64,000 nucleotides of DNA from an uncultured Lachnospiraceae bacterium. GTDB taxonomy: Bacteria; Bacillota; Clostridia; Lachnospirales; Lachnospiraceae. Positions 1-6,970 of the stretch are shown piece after piece (position 1 is the stretch's first letter; every line of letters begins with the position of its first letter). Below the pieces are notes generated by a model. It was not told the origin of the DNA and did not search any database. It saw only the letters and a program-made list of their open reading frames with translations. Both the position numbers and the translations under genes were made by a program. The stretch lies in contig CAJTMW010000008.1 in assembly GCA_910577275.1 (NCBI GenBank), positions 62,658-126,657 on the forward strand. The letters run 5' to 3'.

Positions 1-276
1 ACGAAAGAAGGCTTTGACTTGATTTTAAAAGGGAAAAACCATTACGATGAAAAAAGCCAGACACAGTATTCCCCTTCCGTTTACGAACTTTACAACGACG
101 CCGAATTACTGCAAAGCGAAGAGATGGATTTTCAAACGCATTTATACCGGTATGGAGAAATGGAGGAGTACTTAAGGGAATGCGGGTTTAAGGCCATATC
201 AACCTACGCAACATATCAAAAGGAAATGGCGGTTAACGACAAGTGTGAAATGTTTCTATATGAATGCAGCGTATAG
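1..276 (+). CDS. C-terminal end of a class I SAM-dependent methyltransferase-like protein (partial)
   Basis: The frame is open from the first base of the window, so the gene starts upstream and only the last 91 residues or so are visible. The segment YGEMEEYLRECGF followed by a strand ending in ATYQKE matches the last helix and strand pair (E-L...aGF...) that closes many class I methyltransferase domains. The SAM-binding motifs would lie upstream and cannot be seen, so neither the activity nor the substrate can be named. The gene ends with TAG and is followed by a 12-bp hairpin. The family call is an inference from the C-terminal pattern only. Confidence 0.5.
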   Translation, partial: TKEGFDLILKGKNHYDEKSQTQYSPSVYELYNDAELLQSEEMDFQTHLYRYGEMEEYLRECGFKAISTYATYQKEMAVNDKCEMFLYECSV

Positions 277-310
277 CAGGGCAGAAACAGAGCCTTGCTT
301 CCTCACAGAA

Positions 311-352
311 ACAGGCGGTATGCCCTCCTTTCACGGGATACATACCGCCTGT
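311..352. terminator. 12-bp perfect hairpin between convergent genes
   Basis: ACAGGCGGTATG (311-322) pairs perfectly with CATACCGCCTGT (341-352). It sits between the end of the methyltransferase-like gene and the end of the minus-strand lipoprotein gene, the right place for a shared terminator. Neither side has a long T tract, so termination efficiency is uncertain. Confidence 0.4.
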
Positions 353-402
353 GCCTTTATCAGCTCCCTTTTGTATGTAGTATTTGAGAGCCCGTGCTTT
401 GT

Positions 403-1110
403 CTAGTGGAAAATACTTGCTTCAATATCCTCATAGAAGCCGCCCAAATCGCTGGGCATCCAGGCGGTTTTCTCTTTGCCGCTCACGTCAACCAGCATTT
501 TTTCACAGGAAACCTCAATAGCAACCGGCTCGGAAGAAATCTCCATGGCGGAAAGACCGCTTACGAGGTCGGAAAAATAACCTTCCATATAAGAGGTCAG
601 TATATCGTTATCGCCGTTCATGATTGCCATCTGGTCTTCCTCGGTGAGCCGCTCCTGCATGGCTGTGAGGGCGTCAAGCGTTACCTGCTCCATATCGGCG
701 GCGGAGTAGCTGTTCACCTTCAGGGATACGACAACCTTTTCCTTATCCTCGGAAATAATTTCCGTGGTGTAGGTGAGCTTGGCGAGCATCCCCTCGAGGG
801 CGTCTGCGAATTCCTTCACGCTTTCGTCAGACATTGTCACACCCTCTGCCGTAAACTGTTCCTGGAATTGCGAAACCAGGTCGTCTGAGTCGGAGCCTTC
901 TGCAAGGAACGTGCTTCTCACGTCGTCCTCGGAGGCAAAGCCAAGCAAATCCTTCATAGGCGCCATGTTGCTCTTGGCGGTAAGCTCGAAGATAGCGCCT
1001 ACTGTCTGGTTGGCGGGAGCCAAATCCGCTCCGCCGCAGCCTGTGAGAGCCATACAGGCAACTGACAGGGCCGCAATTGCTGTCAGTATTTTCGTTCTCA
1101 ATCTCCTCAT
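403..1110 (-). CDS. Secreted lipoprotein of unknown function (DUF5105-like)
   Basis: The 235-residue product begins with a basic N-terminus (MRRLRTK), a hydrophobic core and the lipobox LTGC (Cys at about residue 25). It should therefore be exported, lipidated and anchored on the outer face of the membrane. The rest is soluble, acidic and helix-rich, with no catalytic motif I recognise. Its overall pattern resembles the small Firmicute lipoproteins of the DUF5105/DUF4878 kind, but this is a weak resemblance. It is monocistronic, with its own TTTACA/TATACT promoter, and divergent from the purine genes. GAAAGAGAG precedes the ATG. Confidence 0.75.
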   Translation of the reverse strand: MRRLRTKILTAIAALSVACMALTGCGGADLAPANQTVGAIFELTAKSNMAPMKDLLGFASEDDVRSTFLAEGSDSDDLVSQFQEQFTAEGVTMSDESVKEFADALEGMLAKLTYTTEIISEDKEKVVVSLKVNSYSAADMEQVTLDALTAMQERLTEEDQMAIMNGDNDILTSYMEGYFSDLVSGLSAMEISSEPVAIEVSCEKMLVDVSGKEKTAWMPSDLGGFYEDIEASIFH

Positions 1111-1148
1111 AAAAATCTCTCTCTTTCGTTATTTTTTATTTTTCATAT

Positions 1149-1177
1149 AGTATAGCTCTGTAAGGAAAAGTTGTAAA
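1149..1177 (-). promoter_or_regulatory. Sigma-A promoter of the lipoprotein gene
   Basis: On the minus strand TTTACA (1172-1177) is followed after 17 bases by TATACT (1149-1154). It is about 40 bases upstream of the lipoprotein start. Confidence 0.65.
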
Positions 1178-1197
1178 CAGGTTTTTCCCTTTATTGC

Positions 1198-1226
1198 TTG
1201 CAATTAGCGGGCTCGTCTTATATTAT
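1198..1226 (+). promoter_or_regulatory. Sigma-A promoter for the purine genes
   Basis: TTGCAA (1198-1203), a 17-base spacer and TATTAT (1221-1226). The implied leader of about 40 bases to the purO start is too short for a purine riboswitch, and none was seen. Confidence 0.6.
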
Positions 1227-1272
1227 AATTGATAGAACAGTACACGGAACTTTAAATCAGGAGGAACAGAGG

Positions 1273-1977
1273 ATGTTGTCACTTAAAAAGGAGCTTTCAG
1301 AAAACGCATATCCGGGCAGAGGCATCGTTATCGGCAAATCTGCGGACGGAACGAAGGCGGTAGTGGCTTATTTTATTATGGGAAGAAGCGTGAACAGCCG
1401 TAACCGGGTTTTTGTAACGGAAGGAGAGGGAATCAGGACCCAGTGCTTTGACGAGGCGAAGATGGAGGACCCGAGTCTGGTGATTTATGCGCCGGTGCGG
1501 GTTTTGGAACACAGGACAATCGTTACCAACGGCGACCAGACGGACACCGTTTATGAGGGACTGCAGAGGGGAGAAAGCTTTGAGGAGGCTTTAAGGAGCC
1601 GGGAGTTTGAGCCGGACGGGCCGAATTACACGCCCAGGATTTCCGGGCTTATGAATATAAAGGACGGGCAGTATGACTATATGCTGTCTATCTTAAAGAG
1701 CAACAACGGAAATCCCGACGCCTGCAACAGATTTACCTATTCTTATGAAAATCCGGCGGCGGGCGAGGGGCGTTTCATCCATACCTACATGCATGACGGC
1801 AATCCCCTTCCCAGCTTTGAGGGCGAACCGAAGACGGTGGAAATTGAGGGAGATATCGACGAGTTTGCGCAGATGCTGTGGGAAAACCTGAATGAGGAAA
1901 ACAAGGTTTCTCTTTTCGTGAGATATATCGATATTGCAAGCGGAAAATACGACACCAGAATCATCAACAAAAACTAG
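1273..1977 (+). CDS. purO: IMP cyclohydrolase, PurO-type
   Basis: The 234-residue product matches the archaeal-type PurO fold (PF07826), which closes FAICAR to IMP in the last step of purine synthesis. Supporting stretches are the N-terminal YPGRGIVIG, VVAYFIMGRSVNSRNRVF, the central TPRISGL and RFIHTYMHDGNPLPSFEG. The start was set at ATG 1273 because AGGAGG lies 8 bases before it; upstream codons lack a ribosome site. The next gene supplies the preceding step, AICAR transformylase, so these two genes together replace the usual bifunctional PurH. Family and role are confident; the symbol follows the archaeal usage. Confidence 0.88.
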   Translation: MLSLKKELSENAYPGRGIVIGKSADGTKAVVAYFIMGRSVNSRNRVFVTEGEGIRTQCFDEAKMEDPSLVIYAPVRVLEHRTIVTNGDQTDTVYEGLQRGESFEEALRSREFEPDGPNYTPRISGLMNIKDGQYDYMLSILKSNNGNPDACNRFTYSYENPAAGEGRFIHTYMHDGNPLPSFEGEPKTVEIEGDIDEFAQMLWENLNEENKVSLFVRYIDIASGKYDTRIINKN

Positions 1978-2033
1978 GGACTGAAAATCAGCAGATGCCC
2001 GGACAGTGCACGGAACAATGAGCGGACGCATAT

Positions 2034-2086
2034 GCGGCCGGGAATTGTTCCAGACCAAAGTGTACTGGGAGGGCAGCTGCGGAACT
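2034..2086 (+). repeat. Intergenic repeat, copy A
   Basis: GCGGCCGGGAAT (2034-2045), then TTCCAGAC, and after 23 bases GCGGAACT (2079-2086), directly before the purH ribosome site. The same blocks in the same order occur at 3314-3369 and 59776-59831. Confidence 0.5.
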
Positions 2087-2101
2087 AAAATGGAGGACAA
2101 A

Positions 2102-3280
2102 ATGAACGAAATTCAATTAAAATACGGATGCAACCCTAATCAGAAGCCGTCCAGAATTTATATGGAGGACGGCAGCGAGCTTCCGGTTTCCGTTTTAAAC
2201 GGAAAGCCGGGCTATATTAATTTTCTGGATGCTTTTAACGGCTGGCAGCTGGTAAAGGAACTGAAAGCGGCGACAAATCTTCCGGCGGCGGCTTCCTTTA
2301 AGCATGTTTCGCCTGCGGGGGCGGCGGTAGGGCTTCCGCTCACGGAAACTCTGGCAAAGATTTACTGGGTAGAGGATTTGGGAGAGCTTTCTCCTCTCGC
2401 CTGTGCCTACGCAAGGGCCAGGGGCGCGGACAGAATGTCTTCCTTCGGGGATTTCATCGCTTTATCCGACGTGTGCGATGAGGATACGGCAAGGCTGATT
2501 AAAAGAGAGGTGTCCGACGGCGTGATTGCGCCGGGCTACACGGAAGAAGCGCTGGCGCTTTTAAAAGCCAAGAAAAAGGGGAACTATAATATTATTCAGA
2601 TTGACGCTTCCTATACGCCCGCGCCCATAGAGAGGAAGCAGGTGTACGGAATCACCTTTGAGCAGGGAAGGAACGAGCTTCCCATTGACGGAGAGCTTCT
2701 TTCCAATATTGTGACAAAGAATAAGGAGCTGCCGGAGGCTGCTCTGATTGATATGAAAATTGCCCTGATTACTCTGAAATATACCCAGTCCAATTCCGTC
2801 TGCTATGTGAAGGAGGGACAGGCAATCGGAATCGGTGCGGGACAGCAGTCCAGAATACACTGCACGAGGCTGGCAGGGCAGAAGGCCGACAACTGGTATC
2901 TGCGTCAGGCGCCTCAGGTGCTAAATCTTCAGTTCGTGGACAGCCTCGGAAGAGCCGACAGGGACAATACCATTGACGTTTATATCGGGGATGAGTATGA
3001 GGACGTTTTAAGGGACGGGGAATGGCAGAAACGCTTTAAGGAAAAGCCGCCTGTCTTTACCAGAGAGGAAAAGAGGGAATGGCTTGGCGGCAACAGGAAT
3101 GTGACGCTGGGCTCCGACGCCTTTTTCCCGTTTTCGGATAATATTGAGAGGGCTTTTAAAAGCGGTGTGAAGTATATTGCCCAGCCCGGCGGCTCCGTGC
3201 GGGACGACCTTGTGATTGAGTGCTGCGACAAGTACGATATGGTGATGGCGTTTACGGGAATCAGGCTGTTCCACCATTAA
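2102..3280 (+). CDS. purH: Stand-alone AICAR transformylase (PurH C-terminal domain only)
   Basis: The 392-residue protein corresponds to the AICAR formyltransferase half of PurH, which transfers a formyl group from 10-formyl-THF to AICAR to give FAICAR. It begins LKYGCNPNQKPSRIY, the usual start of this domain, with no IMP cyclohydrolase (MGS-like) domain ahead of it. AASFKHVSPAGAAVG and the C-terminal AQPGGSVRDDLVIECCDKY are signature stretches. The ATG at 2102 follows GGAGG by 5 bases; the longer frame to 2006 covers a repeat-bearing leader and is unlikely to be translated. The cyclohydrolase comes from the gene just upstream, so the two enzymes act in sequence. Confidence 0.92.
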   Translation: MNEIQLKYGCNPNQKPSRIYMEDGSELPVSVLNGKPGYINFLDAFNGWQLVKELKAATNLPAAASFKHVSPAGAAVGLPLTETLAKIYWVEDLGELSPLACAYARARGADRMSSFGDFIALSDVCDEDTARLIKREVSDGVIAPGYTEEALALLKAKKKGNYNIIQIDASYTPAPIERKQVYGITFEQGRNELPIDGELLSNIVTKNKELPEAALIDMKIALITLKYTQSNSVCYVKEGQAIGIGAGQQSRIHCTRLAGQKADNWYLRQAPQVLNLQFVDSLGRADRDNTIDVYIGDEYEDVLRDGEWQKRFKEKPPVFTREEKREWLGGNRNVTLGSDAFFPFSDNIERAFKSGVKYIAQPGGSVRDDLVIECCDKYDMVMAFTGIRLFHH

Positions 3281-3313
3281 GGAGTCGGCAGAGGCTTGGC
3301 GGTATACAGGGAA

Positions 3314-3369
3314 GCGGCCGGAAATATTTCAGACAGTTGTGTGCCGGGCGGGCCGAAGCGGAACTGGAA
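3314..3369 (+). repeat. Intergenic repeat, copy B
   Basis: GCGGCCGGAAAT, then TTTCAGACA, 22 bases, then GCGGAACTGGAA. The last 12 bases are identical to those of the copy at 59776-59831. It lies upstream of the 61-residue gene. Confidence 0.5.
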
Positions 3370-3409
3370 ACAGCAAAAGTACGGACGGCGCACGGAACAG
3401 GAGAGAGGT

Positions 3410-3595
3410 ATGGACAGCACAGAGGATATTGTAAGGCTTCTTGATTCCATGGTGGAGGCGGGTGCCAGCCGTATAAAAGTGGAAACCTCAAAAGAGCTGG
3501 ACAGTGGAGAGGTAAAGAAAACCTATCATCATGGACGGTGCGATGTGGGAAGTCCCTTTGCTACGGGGAAGCTCTTTGACCTGGAAGAAGAATAA
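3410..3595 (+). CDS. Small protein with HHGRCDVGSP motif, function unknown
   Basis: The 61-residue product has an N-terminal amphipathic helix (EDIVRLLDSMVEAG), a basic strand (SRIKVET) and a C-terminal motif HHGRCDVGSPFATG that carries two His and one Cys. No signal peptide or membrane segment is seen. The start at 3410 is set by GGAGAGAGG just upstream. It is followed immediately by a strong terminator, so it is the last gene of the purine transcript or a separate small transcript. The clustered His-His-Cys suggests a metal or ligand site, which is inference. I have the impression of similar proteins in Lachnospiraceae but cannot verify it. Confidence 0.7.
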   Translation: MDSTEDIVRLLDSMVEAGASRIKVETSKELDSGEVKKTYHHGRCDVGSPFATGKLFDLEEE

Positions 3596-3638
3596 AAAAC
3601 AGACCGGAGCCGTAAGCGGGGGTTTCGGTCTGTTTTTT
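3595..3638. terminator. Bidirectional intrinsic terminator
   Basis: AAAAACAGACCG (3595-3606) pairs with CGGTCTGTTTTT (3626-3637), giving T tracts on both strands. It serves the 61-residue gene on the plus strand and sodC on the minus strand. Confidence 0.85.
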
Positions 3639-3725
3639 GCGCGGGTAATGAACCAGGCGGGACTGCGCTCACATCTGGCGTCTGCCGCCTGCACAAGGAC
3701 GATTTGCGAAATGTGCCGCCCGCTT

Positions 3726-4223
3726 TCAGACCATACGCCTGATTTCCCCGCATCCGATTTTTGTACCGGAATCCCCGGAGGGCTGGGTGGTAAAGTCATC
3801 CCTCCCGGAGTGGATAATGACGGATTTCCCGATAATCTCATCCAGGGTGAAACGTTTGTCGTAAAAGGCCGACCAGGCGTAGCCCTGGCTGCCGAGAAGC
3901 GGGAGAAGGTCTCCGGCATGGCCGGGATGGGGCGCTTTGCCAGGGTTGTAGTGGGAACCCGTGTTACCAAAATCCCCGGAGCAGTCCCCGAATTCATGGA
4001 TATGCATGGCGTAAAAGTCACTGGAGCCTTCTGTTTCTATATTGGGAAGCCCGAAAACCTCCGCTTCTACCAGTACGCCGCCGTAATCGGTGCGGTAAAA
4101 TTTAACGAGACCGCTTAAGCGGGGGTTCTGGACATTACCCGTAATCCAGGCGGCAGCGTCGGGACGCTTGCGGGATAGTAATTCCGAAAACGAAATTCCG
4201 GGTGTCATTTGAGATGTGTACAT
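3726..4223 (-). CDS. sodC: Cu/Zn superoxide dismutase family protein, no signal peptide
   Basis: The roughly 165-residue protein carries the whole metal site of the SodC family. Numbered from the upstream ATG at 4229 these are His76 and His78 (MHIHEFGDC), His93 (GSHYNP), His101, His104, Asp107 (HPGHAGDL) and His140 (SVIIHSG). The disulfide pair is Cys83 and Cys160. The active-site Arg of the animal enzymes (in G-S-R-L-A-C-G) is Lys157 here. No export signal is visible, so it appears cytoplasmic, unlike most bacterial SodC. AGCAGG fits the second ATG (4223) better than the first (4229). Superoxide dismutation is inferred from the family; the Arg-to-Lys change could alter the rate. Confidence 0.85.
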   Translation of the reverse strand: MYTSQMTPGISFSELLSRKRPDAAAWITGNVQNPRLSGLVKFYRTDYGGVLVEAEVFGLPNIETEGSSDFYAMHIHEFGDCSGDFGNTGSHYNPGKAPHPGHAGDLLPLLGSQGYAWSAFYDKRFTLDEIIGKSVIIHSGRDDFTTQPSGDSGTKIGCGEIRRMV

Positions 4224-4358
4224 AGGCATACCTGCTTATTTTGGCTATCGTTTGCATTATCATATGCTAAGAAATTTTTAAGATGCATATTTCCGGCAAA
4301 TGTAGTATAGTGATATTGGAAAATTTGTTAGCGCGTAAGACCTGTGGCCCGGGCCGAT

Positions 4359-4379
4359 AAAGCAGCGCGGAAATGAGGA
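4359..4379 (+). repeat. 21-nt leader repeat upstream of degV
   Basis: The block AAAGCAGCGCGG + AAATGAGGA is identical to 49043-49063 upstream of the yvyF-type gene. In both places it ends in the ribosome binding site, a few bases before the start codon. Confidence 0.6.
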
Positions 4380-4383
4380 GAAT

Positions 4384-5268
4384 ATGGCTTTTTGTATTAT
4401 TACAGACTCTGCTTCCGATGTACCGGAAAGCGTGATTAAAGAATATAATTTACATGTGATGCCCACGCCTGTGACGATAGAGGGAAAGGATTATTTTGAC
4501 GGGGAAACGATTTTTCCCGATGAGTTTTATGAAGTGCAGGCGTCCGGCAGGGATATAAAACCCTACCATATCAGCCAGTACATGTTTCATGAGCATTTTC
4601 TGCCCTTTGCACAGCGGGGGGACGAGGTGCTTTACCTTTGCTTTTCCACAGGGATTGCGGGAACCTACAATGCGGCAAAGCTTGCTTATGAGGAGGTTTT
4701 GGAGGAATATCCCGACTTTAAAATGACAATCATTGATACCAGATGCGCTTCCGTGGGGTACGGTCTGGTGGCGGAGCGGGTGCTTCGCATGCAGAGAAAC
4801 GGTGCGCCGAAGGAGCTTTTAATCGAGGCGGCCGGGTTTTTCTGCGGGCATATGGAGCATGCGGTCACGGTGATGGAGCTGGGCTATCTGTTCAAGGGCG
4901 GCAGGCTTACCAGAACTTCCTTCCTTGCAGGCACGGTGCTCGACATCAAGCCAATTATTATCGTGGATGAAAACGGCTCCCTAAAGGCGGTTGAGAAGGT
5001 GCGCGGCTGGAAAAAGGCGCAGAAGCGGATTCTCGACATGGTGGGGGAAAAGGGCGCGAATCTTGAAAATCAGGTGGTGGGCGTCTGCTACGGAACGGAT
5101 AAGGAAGCCTATGAGTTTATCAAAAAGGAACTGGTGGAAAGATATCATGTGAAAGGTCTTCTGGAAGGGCGGGTAGGCTGCGCCATTGGCGCCCATACCG
5201 GTCCGGGCATTCTGGGAATTGTTTTCTTAAACGAGACAAATGAAAAATATGAGGAATATTTAAAATAG
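4384..5268 (+). CDS. DegV family fatty-acid-binding protein
   Basis: This 294-residue protein has the DegV layout: N-terminal IITDSASDVP, the lipid-headgroup loop LCFSTGIAGTYNAA (the family's S-S/T-G-x-x-G-T motif), GYLFKGGRLT in the middle and GAHTGPGILGIVF at the end. DegV proteins bind one fatty acid; those called FakB hand it to the kinase FakA for phosphorylation and use in phospholipid synthesis. No fakA-like gene is adjacent, so the partner is unknown. The ribosome site GAGGAG is part of a leader sequence also found before the yvyF-type gene. Family assignment is firm; the FakB role is inference. Confidence 0.92.
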   Translation: MAFCIITDSASDVPESVIKEYNLHVMPTPVTIEGKDYFDGETIFPDEFYEVQASGRDIKPYHISQYMFHEHFLPFAQRGDEVLYLCFSTGIAGTYNAAKLAYEEVLEEYPDFKMTIIDTRCASVGYGLVAERVLRMQRNGAPKELLIEAAGFFCGHMEHAVTVMELGYLFKGGRLTRTSFLAGTVLDIKPIIIVDENGSLKAVEKVRGWKKAQKRILDMVGEKGANLENQVVGVCYGTDKEAYEFIKKELVERYHVKGLLEGRVGCAIGAHTGPGILGIVFLNETNEKYEEYLK

Positions 5269-5285
5269 AAAGGCTTGGTTTTACT

Positions 5286-6014
5286 ATGCTGGAAGTGAGA
5301 AATCTGATGTTCCATCCGCTGGAAAACGGATTGGAAAAAAGTATTATACGGGATGTCAGCTTTACGGTGGAAAACGGGGAAACGCTGGTAATCACAGGGC
5401 CTAACGGGGGCGGGAAGTCCACCATTGCAAGGCTCCTTATGGGAATTGAAAAGCCTGACGGCGGGCGGATTCTGATGGACGGCGTTGACATTACGGATTA
5501 CAGCATTGACAGGCGGGCAAATGCGGGAATCGGCTTTGCTTTTCAGCAGCCGCCCAGATTTAAGGGAATGACGGTGAAAAGGCTGCTTTCTCTTGCCGCG
5601 GGCTATGAAATGCCGGAAAACAAATGCTGTGATATTTTAAAGGGAGTCGGCCTGTGCGCAAGGGAGTATTTAGAGCGCGAGGTGGACGGAACCCTTTCCG
5701 GCGGCGAAATGAAGCGGCTTGAGATTGCCACGGTGCTGGCAAAGCCTCATAAGCTGTGTATTTTTGACGAGCCGGAGGCGGGGATTGATTTGTGGAGCTT
5801 TTCCATGCTGGTAAAGCAGTTTGAGCAGCTCCACGACAACAAGACGGAAAGCCTTGTGATTATCTCCCATCAGGAAAGAATCATGCAGATGGCGGACAGG
5901 ATTATGATAGTCAGGGACGGCGAGATTCAGGCGGTGGGAGAGAAGGAAAAGGTGCTGCCGGAGCTTATGGGCGGCGAGAAGGGCTGCACGTGCCTGAATG
6001 AGGCCGCAGAATGA
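5286..6014 (+). CDS. sufC: SUF-like Fe-S cluster assembly ATPase (SufC/SmsC type)
   Basis: The 242-residue ABC ATPase has Walker A GPNGGGKST, the signature LSGGEMKRLEIA and Walker B KLCIFDEPEAGID, followed by the H-loop ISHQ. The E-A-G-I-D-L wording and LSGGEMKR are typical of SufC rather than of transport ATPases. There is no permease partner; the next gene encodes a single SufB/D-type scaffold protein. SufC hydrolyses ATP to drive a conformational change in the scaffold during cluster assembly. With only one scaffold gene and no sufS, sufU or sufE nearby, this matches the reduced two-gene SUF-like (SMS) systems of Clostridia and archaea. Confidence 0.9.
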   Translation: MLEVRNLMFHPLENGLEKSIIRDVSFTVENGETLVITGPNGGGKSTIARLLMGIEKPDGGRILMDGVDITDYSIDRRANAGIGFAFQQPPRFKGMTVKRLLSLAAGYEMPENKCCDILKGVGLCAREYLEREVDGTLSGGEMKRLEIATVLAKPHKLCIFDEPEAGIDLWSFSMLVKQFEQLHDNKTESLVIISHQERIMQMADRIMIVRDGEIQAVGEKEKVLPELMGGEKGCTCLNEAAE

Positions 6015-6030
6015 AGAAAGGAAAATAACG

Positions 6031-6957
6031 GTGGAAAAGATAGACAAGGTGACGGAAGCCATTCTGGAAAAAATCGACAGTGAGGGCTTCCGGCAGGAAG
6101 GCGCATATAATTTAAGGTACAACGGATATTCTCTGTGCCATGGAAGCACGGAGAATATCACGATTAAGCGGAAGGAAGATAAACAGGGGATTGACGTTTA
6201 TATCAGTGGGGACACAAAAGGGGAGCAGGTGCATATTCCCGTGGTGGTTGCATCTTCCGGCGTGACGGACGAGGTGTACAATGATTTCTATATCGGGGAG
6301 GGCGCGCAGGTGACCATTGTGGCAGGCTGCGGGATTCACAACAGCGGGTGCGACGACAGCCGCCATGACGGAATCCATACTTTCCATGTGGGAAAGGACG
6401 CCAATGTGCGTTATGAGGAAAAGCATTACGGCGAAGGGGAGGGAACCGGCGCCAGAATTTTAAATCCTGTGACAAAGATTATTATGGAGGAAAATTCCGT
6501 TTTTACGCTGGACACGGCGCAGATTAAGGGAGTGGATTCCACAAAACGCCAGACGGAGGTTATTATGGGAGAGGGGGCGAAGCTGTTTGTGGTTGAAAAG
6601 CTGATGACCCACGGCAGCCAGAGCGCGGTTTCCGATATGGATATTTACTTAAACGGAACGGGTGGCAGCGCCCGCATCACCTCCCGCTCGGTGGCAAGAG
6701 GGCAGTCAAAGCAGGTTTTCCACCCCAGGGCTGTCGGAAACGCGCTCTGCCATGCGCATATCCAGTGCGATTCCATCATTATGGATAAGGCGCAGGTATG
6801 CTCCATACCCGAGATTGACGCAAAGCATGTGGACGCGGCGATTATTCATGAGGCTGCTATCGGGCGAATCAACAGCGAGCAGCTCATTAAGCTGAATACC
6901 TTCGGTCTTGGCGACGAAGCGGCGGAAGCTGTGATTATAGAAAATTTCCTGAATTAG
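6031..6957 (+). CDS. sufB: SUF-like scaffold protein (SufB/SufD family, SmsB type)
   Basis: The 308-residue protein belongs to the SufBD family. Its right-handed beta-helix core is visible as repeated short strands, for example VTIVAGCGIHNSGCDDSRHDGIHTF broken into turns, then GKDANVRYEEKHYGEG, and the C-terminal AAIIHEAAIGRINSEQLIKLNTFGL typical of the family. It is shorter than E. coli SufB (about 495) because the N-terminal region is missing. Cys and His residues near the middle (CGIHNSGC) could contribute to cluster binding. GTG 6031 was chosen because AAGAAAGGA precedes it by about 8 bases; the longer frame overlaps sufC. Confidence 0.88.
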   Translation: MEKIDKVTEAILEKIDSEGFRQEGAYNLRYNGYSLCHGSTENITIKRKEDKQGIDVYISGDTKGEQVHIPVVVASSGVTDEVYNDFYIGEGAQVTIVAGCGIHNSGCDDSRHDGIHTFHVGKDANVRYEEKHYGEGEGTGARILNPVTKIIMEENSVFTLDTAQIKGVDSTKRQTEVIMGEGAKLFVVEKLMTHGSQSAVSDMDIYLNGTGGSARITSRSVARGQSKQVFHPRAVGNALCHAHIQCDSIIMDKAQVCSIPEIDAKHVDAAIIHEAAIGRINSEQLIKLNTFGLGDEAAEAVIIENFLN

Positions 6958-6970
6958 GGGGAGCCGGAAA

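Noticed and set aside
394..888. A 164-codon plus-strand frame opposite the lipoprotein gene
   Set aside because: The minus-strand frame has a signal peptide, lipobox and promoter; the plus frame has none of these.
1204..1272. A purine riboswitch ahead of purO
   Set aside because: The leader implied by the promoter is only about 40 bases and contains no conserved purine-aptamer loops.
4230..4275. A Fur-like box upstream of sodC (minus strand TGATAATGC then GATA)
   Set aside because: Only one hexamer fits GATAAT well and the rest is A/T-rich background; not enough to call an operator.
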